From: an uncultured Corynebacterium sp.
GTDB taxonomy: Bacteria; Actinomycetota; Actinomycetes; Mycobacteriales; Mycobacteriaceae
Direction: 5' to 3'
DNA length: 10,041 nt
NCBI GenBank assembly: GCA_915275065.1
Contig: CAJZGD010000085.1
Span: 1 to 10,041 of the forward strand
The notes beneath the pieces were generated by a model. That model saw only the letters and a list, made by a program, of their open reading frames with translations. It did no database searches and was not told the DNA's origin. Below, in pieces: positions 6,743 to 10,041 of the stretch. Position 1 is the first letter of the stretch. Every line of letters starts with the position of its first letter. The translations under genes were made by a program, and so were the position numbers.

Positions 6743-7567
6743 TTACCTTGATTGGAAATAGCTCAGCAGGCGCAGGATTTCGGTGTACAGCCACACCAGG
6801 GTGACCGCCAGGCCCATGGCCACGCCCCAGGAGTAGCGGGCGGGGGCGCCTTCGCGGATCAGCTGCTCGGCCACATCGAAGTCGGAGATGAAGCTGAGTG
6901 CCGCCAACACGATGCACACGAGGGAGAAGGCGATAGCGATCGGGCCGCCGTCCCGCAGCGGGTTGAAGCCGAAGAACATGGCGCCCACCATGTTGCCGAG
7001 CATGAGCACGAGCACGCCGATGAGGGCGCCGGTCATGATGCGGTTAAACCGGGGGGTGACCTTGACTGCGCCGGTCTTGTACACGTACAGCATGCCGAGG
7101 AATACGCCCAGGGTACCGATGATGGCTTCCCCGATGAGCAGGCCAGCGTTTTGCTTCCCCACGATGAAACCGGAGAGCACAACGGAAATACCGCCAACGA
7201 ACAGGCCTTCGAAGGCCGCGTAGGTCAGGGTAATGGCCTTGGAACCGTATTTCTTACCGAAGGTACTCACCAGGACGGTAACAAGCCCACCGATGCCACC
7301 AATCAGGGTCAACAGCAATGACAGCTTGACGTTAACAAAGGCGGCAATGCCGAAGTTTGCCGCGGCCAGGGCGATAATGATGCCGAGGGTGATCCCCGTG
7401 TTGGTCACCACATCGTCCACGGTCATGGGCCGCTCGGCCTGTAGTGGTTGTTGCGGCGCACCGTACTGACCGTAGGGGTCGTGGGCTTGCTGCTGATAGC
7501 CGCCGTAATAGTTGGTGGTGCGGACTTCTGAGAGTGATTTCAGCACCGGGTTATTGCTACTACGCAT
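6743..7567 (-). CDS. Bax inhibitor-1/YccA-family membrane protein
   Basis: A 274-residue, seven-helix membrane protein of the BI-1-like family. Bacterial relatives such as YetJ are pH-sensitive calcium leak channels, but the role in Corynebacterium is not established. Residues 1-48 are a soluble tail rich in Tyr, Gln, Gly and Pro (YYGGYQQQAHDPYGQYGAP), typical of actinobacterial members. Helices lie near 55-75, 81-101, 112-134, 143-163, 178-200, 209-228 and 247-268. Acidic residues after helix 6 (ISDFDVAEQLIREG, Asp229 and Asp231) are where the family keeps its pH-sensing aspartates; I infer correspondence by position only. The ATG at 7567 gives the common MRSSNNPVL start, but its purine-rich ribosome site is 16 nt away. 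An in-frame TTG at 7597 is a weaker alternative. Convergent with greA. Confidence 0.9.
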   Translation of the reverse strand: MRSSNNPVLKSLSEVRTTNYYGGYQQQAHDPYGQYGAPQQPLQAERPMTVDDVVTNTGITLGIIIALAAANFGIAAFVNVKLSLLLTLIGGIGGLVTVLVSTFGKKYGSKAITLTYAAFEGLFVGGISVVLSGFIVGKQNAGLLIGEAIIGTLGVFLGMLYVYKTGAVKVTPRFNRIMTGALIGVLVLMLGNMVGAMFFGFNPLRDGGPIAIAFSLVCIVLAALSFISDFDVAEQLIREGAPARYSWGVAMGLAVTLVWLYTEILRLLSYFQSR

Positions 7568-7610
7568 GGTTGAAGAAACACTGTCCTTTCTGGTCAAGTT
7601 TTATTACGCT

Positions 7611-7637
7611 CCCCCACCCGGTCATATGGGGGGGGGG
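7611..7637. repeat. Ten-G homopolymer and G/C hairpin in the Bax-inhibitor-like gene leader
   Basis: An uninterrupted run of ten G (7628-7637) faces CCCCCACCC (7611-7619) across an 8-nt loop. On the minus strand this reads as ten C, loop, then GGGTGGGGG, 44 nt upstream of the ATG at 7567 and downstream of the candidate promoter. Runs of this length slip during replication. Length may also be a sequencing or assembly artefact. Confidence 0.85.
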
Positions 7638-7666
7638 AAAGCCACTATGTTTAAAAATTGTTTACG

Positions 7667-7695
7667 TTTTTATGCGTTCATAGTGTCTAACGCAA
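7667..7695 (-). promoter_or_regulatory. Candidate promoter for the Bax-inhibitor-like gene
   Basis: On the minus strand TTGCGT (7695-7690), 17 nt, then TAAAAA (7672-7667). Both boxes are imperfect (three and four matches of six). The leader would be about 95 nt and include the G/C hairpin. ACGTTTTTA occurs twice nearby on plus (7664-7672 and 7722-7730), and CACTATG/CATAGTG (7643-7649, 7679-7685) form an inverted repeat around this site. Confidence 0.3.
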
Positions 7696-7751
7696 CAGTG
7701 GCGATTTTAGTTCCCGCGCTCACGTTTTTAACGGTAAACCAGAATTTGTAG

Positions 7752-7777
7752 CATAACTGTTATGTGCGTAATACGCA
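7752..7777. repeat. Two abutting perfect 13-bp palindromes after the regulator gene
   Basis: CATAACTGTTATG (7752-7764) and TGCGTAATACGCA (7765-7777) each have perfect 6-bp arms around one central base and touch without a gap. They begin 3 nt beyond the stop of the AraC-family gene. With 1-nt loops they are poor RNA hairpins, so paired protein-binding sites are more natural than a terminator. No T-run follows on the minus strand. Confidence 0.7.
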
Positions 7778-7779
7778 TG

Positions 7780-8811
7780 TTAGATGGTAGGAATGAGATC
7801 CTTTTCGGCAAGTTTCCGTTCGGTGTCTTCAAGCGCGGCAAACGGGGTGGTCATCTCACACATGCCGAACACTAATGCCCAATCTACCGTCCCGTTGCGT
7901 TCATCAAAGTTGACCGGTACCGGCAGCGCAATGGAGCCAGCCGCAATGTCGAGGCGGGTGTCCGTGCCGGCGGGAATGGTGACGGTTTCCCCTTGCCCCA
8001 TGAATCGGCAGTAGCCGGCGGTGGTGACGGTGGCGGTGCCCCGGTAGATCCACAGCACCTGGTCGGTTTCGGCCCGAGCAAACGTCGTCAACGGGGGTAT
8101 TTGCGGGGCTACCCCCGCTGCACCCATGCCGACGGCGCCCGTGGTGAACGAGGATGGCGTGGTGCCGGTGTGCCGTTTAAACGCCCTCGTCAGGCTGCTG
8201 GTTGCGTCGAATCCGACCATGGAGGCCACGTTGGTGATGGTGAATTGGTGCGACAACAGGTCGGCGGCGACGGACACCCGGTAGGCGGCCCGCCATTCGC
8301 TGAAGGTGTAGTCGGTGGTGGCCTGGAACTGGCGTTGCAAGGTTCGGGAACTCACATGCTGCCGCTTCGCGAAGTCAATGAGCGAGGTCGGGTCGGCCGG
8401 GTTCGCCTGCAATTGCTTTGCGACGGCCAACGCTGCGGGGGCGGTAGGCATTTTCGGGGGCTTGGCCCGATCGTCGAAAAGCTTCATGATGTCGACGCTC
8501 AGTTCGGATTCCCCCAGCATACTGCGGGAATATTCGCTAATCATGCGGTCGGACCACACCTGACCCAAATGCATGCGACGGGTAGCACCGGTGATTTTCA
8601 TCCCGGGGAAGCTAATGGGAATAACTACCCCCGTGGCACCCCTGTCGTGACCGGCGGCCCCGGAGCTGGTGATAAAGGCGCCGGCTGGGGCAATAACCAG
8701 GTCGCCGGCAAGCACGGAGATAATGCGGTCGGGAGCGTTCACGATTGCGGTACCACTATGGCACCAAAAGAGCGTGGATGTCACAGTGTTGGTCAGCGCT
8801 GAAGAATTCAT
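7780..8811 (-). CDS. ripA: AraC-family transcriptional regulator, probable RipA (iron-protein regulator)
   Basis: A 343-residue DNA-binding protein. The AraC-type double helix-turn-helix lies in the middle: first HTH about 144-163 (DFAKRQHVSSRTLQRQFQ), second about 192-224 (ITNVASMVGFDATSSLTRAF, then KRHTGTTPSSF). It is flanked by two similar cupin-like halves, 15-44 and 253-282, so the protein does not end at the HTH as most AraC proteins do. RipA of C. glutamicum (about 331 residues, controlled by DtxR, represses iron-using enzymes when iron is scarce) lies close to greA, mca and coaA as remembered; size and position agree, but I cannot align them here. I chose the ATG at 8811. GAGGAAGG lies upstream but about 15 nt away, so the true start or leader is uncertain. 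The frame stays open back to a GTG at 8976, which would add 55 untypical residues. No clear DtxR box was found. Confidence 0.8.
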   Translation of the reverse strand: MNSSALTNTVTSTLFWCHSGTAIVNAPDRIISVLAGDLVIAPAGAFITSSGAAGHDRGATGVVIPISFPGMKITGATRRMHLGQVWSDRMISEYSRSMLGESELSVDIMKLFDDRAKPPKMPTAPAALAVAKQLQANPADPTSLIDFAKRQHVSSRTLQRQFQATTDYTFSEWRAAYRVSVAADLLSHQFTITNVASMVGFDATSSLTRAFKRHTGTTPSSFTTGAVGMGAAGVAPQIPPLTTFARAETDQVLWIYRGTATVTTAGYCRFMGQGETVTIPAGTDTRLDIAAGSIALPVPVNFDERNGTVDWALVFGMCEMTTPFAALEDTERKLAEKDLIPTI

Positions 8812-8906
8812 AAGCTTATGGGTCGACCTTCCTCGAATTGAGCACACCCTAACTATGTACCTTGTATGGTGCAGAATTTCAATCTCTTGGCATGTTGTCA
8901 TCATCA

Positions 8907-8912
8907 ATTCTA
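8907..8912 (-). promoter_or_regulatory. Candidate -10 box of the AraC-family regulator gene
   Basis: TAGAAT on the minus strand matches five of six -10 positions and the corynebacterial TANNNT pattern. It has no clear -35 box. Transcription from here would give a leader of about 90 nt before the ATG at 8811. A second weak pair, TTGAAA (8882-8877) with TACATA (8859-8854) at 17 nt, is an alternative. Confidence 0.3.
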
Positions 8913-9089
8913 GCGACGTACAAAGGGGAAAATCCGCAACTAACTGGGATTGTTTCACACCCCTACCCCCGGCCACGTGTCAATCATCACATCATTTTAT
9001 GCGTAAAAACCCGTTATTATTTCGCCGGTTGGGGCTGTCAAAATTCGGGGTATCAGTCGTGTGCCTCGGCTGAAATTAGACCCCACGCA

Positions 9090-9143
9090 TGCGTAATGCC
9101 CGCCACCATTGCGAGCAAGAACAATGGGAGCGGGCCTTATGCA
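9090..9143. repeat. 54-nt imperfect palindrome (REP-like or RNA hairpin)
   Basis: Three stem blocks nest symmetrically. TGCGTAA (9090-9096) pairs with TTATGCA (9137-9143) including one G-T wobble. GCCCGC (9098-9103) pairs with GCGGGC (9130-9135). CCATTG (9106-9111) pairs with CAATGG (9122-9127). The blocks are separated by a 1x1 and a 2x2 internal loop, and the loop is 10 nt (9112-9121). The wobble favours folding as plus-strand RNA. No T-run follows on either strand. Confidence 0.75.
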
Positions 9144-9233
9144 CAAACTGGGAAAGAAGGTTGTGAAAGCTTGTGGCCTTCACTTGTCAATGTCATTCGA
9201 AGATACTTCATTCGGTTTGGTGACCCTCGCCGC

Positions 9234-9262
9234 AAAATAATCGTGTTGGGGATGATTATTTT
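9234..9262. repeat. AT-stemmed hairpin with TGTTGGGG loop (copy 1)
   Basis: A perfect 9-bp inverted repeat, AAAATAATC (9234-9242) with GATTATTTT (9254-9262), plus a possible G-T wobble, closing a loop that contains TGTTGGGG (9244-9251). On the minus strand the stem ends in TTTT, giving a weak terminator-like look. Confidence 0.6.
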
Positions 9263-9292
9263 GTGTTGGGACCGGGAAGGTCGTTATCCGAT

Positions 9293-9365
9293 GAAAGAGA
9301 AGAGAAGAAGAGAGAAGGAAAGGAAAAACTGAAGGAGAAAGAAGGAGAAAGATGGAGGAGAAGAA
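9293..9365 (+). repeat. 73-nt purine tract
   Basis: Seventy of 73 bases are A or G on the plus strand; the exceptions are at 9329, 9330 and 9353. It contains a perfect tandem copy of GAAGGAGAAA (9331-9340 and 9341-9350) and several GGAG/AGGAG motifs. The opposite strand is a pyrimidine tract lying just beyond the minus-strand hairpin at 9370-9401. A short frame inside encodes only Lys/Arg/Glu residues (9291-9332) and is probably a by-product of composition. Confidence 0.8.
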
Positions 9366-9429
9366 TGAATTTAAAGAAAATTGTTGGGGATTTCCTTTAA
9401 ACGTCATCCTCTTTCAAGGAGAAACATGA
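9352..9429 (+). CDS. Possible 25-residue small ORF
   Basis: ATG at 9352 has AAGGAG 4 nt upstream and encodes MEEKNEFKENCWGFPLNV followed by ILFQGET. It has no recognised family. Its TGA overlaps the ATG of the next small ORF as ATGA, the form seen in translationally coupled genes. Against it: the ribosome site sits in a purine tract where AAGGAG arises easily, the hairpin at 9370-9401 lies inside the frame, and the length is within chance. Another ATG at 9365 (11 codons) also has purine-rich sequence upstream. Confidence 0.2.
   Translation: MEEKNEFKENCWGFPLNVILFQGET
9370..9401 (-). terminator. Hairpin with TGTTGGGG loop (copy 2), likely terminator for the 83-residue ORF
   Basis: TTTAAAGAAAAT (9370-9381) pairs with ATTTCCTTTAAA (9390-9401) in 11 of 12 positions. 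The mismatch becomes a G-U pair in minus-strand RNA, giving a full 12-bp stem around the loop CCCCAACA. The minus-strand sequence then runs into the pyrimidine tract (TTCATTCTTCTCC). It begins 46 nt after the stop of the ORF at 9448. The stem is AT-rich and the tail mixed C/T, so strength is uncertain. Confidence 0.5.
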
Positions 9430-9518
9430 ATTTTTTGGCTCTGTGTTTTAGCGGTGACGCACCCTCCCTGCTAGGTGTTCCGGAGCAGTCCCACGAGTGC
9501 GAGGCCGCAAGCTGGTGA
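9426..9518 (+). CDS. Possible 30-residue small ORF, coupled to the preceding one
   Basis: ATG at 9426 has AAGGAG 4 nt upstream (9416-9421) and encodes MNFLALCFSGDAPSLLGVP followed by EQSHECEAASW, with a short hydrophobic start and two Cys. It overlaps the previous small ORF by ATGA. Its last 71 nt are antisense to the end of the 83-residue ORF (9448-9699). No family is recognised. The overlap and repeated ribosome-site context (AAGGAGAAA then G or C, then ATG) are the only support. Confidence 0.2.
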   Translation: MNFLALCFSGDAPSLLGVPEQSHECEAASW

Positions 9519-9699
9519 CCGTGTGCTCTACCACGCGCGGTTCGGATCGCTGTCGCACATAGAGAGAAGAACCACTATCATAGGGGTTCATGTCACCTAG
9601 GTAGTACACTTCAGCGGTGTCCAGGTCGCGGGAATAAAGGTCAACGGTTTCCAATTCCACAAAGGGATTGAAGATTGCTTCTGCGGTGAGAACGCTCAT
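9448..9699 (-). CDS. Hypothetical 83-residue protein
   Basis: I do not recognise this protein. The ATG at 9699 has AAGGAG exactly 5 nt upstream, the best ribosome site in the right half of the window. The N-terminal 50 residues are acidic and aromatic (FNPFVELETVDLYSRDLDTA, then EVYYLGDMNPYD), without signal peptide or membrane segment. The C-terminal third is basic and Arg-rich (RPRTRGTAPEHLAGRVRHR). The change in composition may mean that the true end was altered by a frameshift, or that the tail is simply a basic nucleic-acid-binding extension. The hairpin at 9370-9401 would end its transcript. It could be a lineage-specific small protein or the remnant of a longer gene. Confidence 0.5.
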   Translation of the reverse strand: MSVLTAEAIFNPFVELETVDLYSRDLDTAEVYYLGDMNPYDSGSSLYVRQRSEPRVVEHTVTSLRPRTRGTAPEHLAGRVRHR

Positions 9700-10041
9700 G
9701 GGATGCTCCTTGCTTGAAAGGGGGTCTGGCTTTCTTGTTCGTCACAACTTTTTCCGTCTCGCTGTAACTACTTAAGTAATGTAATGTTCCTTTCTGGAAG
9801 AGCGATATAGCCTACCTGTCAAGTCCCTGTGAGTTACCGTGTAGTTGTATGTGCATGGTAAAACCCAAGCTAAAAACCAACTTTTGGCTATGGTTCCAGT
9901 TGTAAAACTATTACGAGGTGTCCTCGAAAGCGTTAATCCACATGATACGCCCGGTAAAGCCCATGGTGGAAGCGTCATTTGGTGGTTTTAGCAGCGCCAA
10001 AGGTTAGGTCGCTGACCAGTACTTTTGGCTAGCAGCCCCCG
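9700..10041. other. Gene-free right end with inverted repeats
   Basis: No credible gene is seen; a 68-codon minus frame (9978-9772) looks like chance. The region should contain the promoter of the 83-residue ORF. A perfect minus-strand TTGACA (in GACTTGACAGGTAGG, near 9815-9825) has no good -10 at the right distance. TACTTAAGTA (9769-9778) is a palindrome. AGCTAAAA (9878-9885) pairs with TTTTGGCT (9892-9899) with one wobble. Near the edge GCCAAA-GGTTAG and CTGACC-TTTGGC (about 9996-10029) form a bulged 12-bp stem. ACTTTTGGCTA is repeated at 9890-9900 and 10021-10031. Confidence 0.4.

Larger units (their letters stand above)
8812..9425. other. Gene-free, structure-rich region upstream of the regulator
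   Basis: About 600 nt with no convincing long gene on either strand. The one long plus-strand frame (8862-9332) has no family features and ends in the purine tract. It holds the regulator promoter, a 54-nt near-palindrome (9090-9143), two hairpins with the same loop (9234-9262 and 9370-9401) and a purine tract (9293-9365). A perfect minus-strand TTGACA (9041-9036) is followed 17 nt later by AATAAC, a possible far promoter. ACGCATGCGT (9085-9094) is a perfect palindrome. Confidence 0.6.

Noticed and set aside
8834..8852. DtxR-box-like sequence before the AraC-family gene
   Set aside because: The best 19-mer on the minus strand (TTAGGGTGTGCTCAATTCG) matches only about 11 of 19 consensus positions and nearly all of that in one half-site. 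Expected for ripA by known biology, but not convincing here.
8812..8976. Longer AraC-family protein starting at the GTG at 8976
   Set aside because: The added 55 residues look untypical, cover likely promoter sequence (TAGAAT at 8912-8907), and the GTG has no ribosome site.
8862..9332. 156-codon plus-strand frame upstream of the regulator
   Set aside because: No family motifs, no ribosome site, mixed composition, and it ends in a run of Lys/Arg/Glu made by the purine tract. It also crosses the 54-nt palindrome and hairpin 1.
8977..9700. Remnant insertion sequence or toxin-antitoxin pair in the gene-poor region
   Set aside because: No transposase fragment, no terminal inverted repeats with target duplication, and neither the 83-residue ORF nor the tiny ORFs resemble a known toxin or antitoxin.
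9772..9978. 68-codon minus-strand frame at the right end
   Set aside because: No ribosome site, no recognisable composition, and it contains the only good -35-like box and several inverted repeats of the region.
9996..10016. AAAGGTTAGGTCGCTGACC near the right edge as a DtxR site
   Set aside because: The left half fits well, but the two half-sites are separated by 4 nt instead of the 1 nt of the DtxR consensus.

Overview
The window looks like chromosome of a Corynebacterium species, or a close mycolate-making actinomycete. It carries mca, which acts on mycothiol, a thiol found only in Actinobacteria. The genes for GreA, a DUF4307 membrane protein, Mca, a small membrane protein, a short-chain cis-prenyltransferase, CoaA and GlyA stand in the same neighbourhood as the Mycobacterium tuberculosis Rv1080c-Rv1093 block (recalled from knowledge, not searched). 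A probable ripA beyond greA matches the order remembered for Corynebacterium glutamicum. No IS element, prophage gene, CRISPR array, tRNA or rRNA was recognised.

Layout, left to right. Positions 1-303 (minus) hold the N-terminal glutaminase part of PabA/PabAB, cut by the window edge, preceded on the same strand by glyA (356-1660). Together they serve folate and one-carbon supply. A 161-nt divergent region separates glyA from coaA (1822-2748, plus), the first step of CoA synthesis. A minus-strand run follows: mca (5427 to 4561), a 91-residue membrane protein, a Z-farnesyl-diphosphate-synthase-like prenyltransferase and a flavodoxin-like protein, running towards coaA. Divergent from mca are the DUF4307 membrane protein (5580-6038) and greA (6123-6650), closed by a strong terminator at 6662-6698. 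That terminator is shared with the convergent Bax-inhibitor-1-like 7-TM protein (7567 to 6743). Upstream of the latter lies an AraC-family regulator, probably RipA (8811 to 7780).

The left 8.8 kb is ordinary, conserved housekeeping sequence. The right end is different. From 8812 to 9447 there is no convincing long gene, but there is dense structure: a 54-nt near-palindrome with 19 paired positions, two AT-stemmed hairpins presenting the same TGTTGGGG loop, a 73-nt almost pure purine tract between them, and two possible tiny overlapping ORFs with AAGGAG ribosome sites. An unrecognised 83-residue ORF (9699 to 9448) with a good ribosome site reads towards this region, and 9700-10041 is gene-free. 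Other oddities are a 10-G run in the leader of the Bax-inhibitor-like gene, two abutting perfect 13-bp palindromes just after the regulator's stop, and an internal repeat flanking that regulator's DNA-binding domain.

No new multi-gene system (defence, toxin-antitoxin, biosynthetic cluster) was recognised. The best leads are the structured region at 9.0-9.5 kb and the architecture of the AraC regulator.
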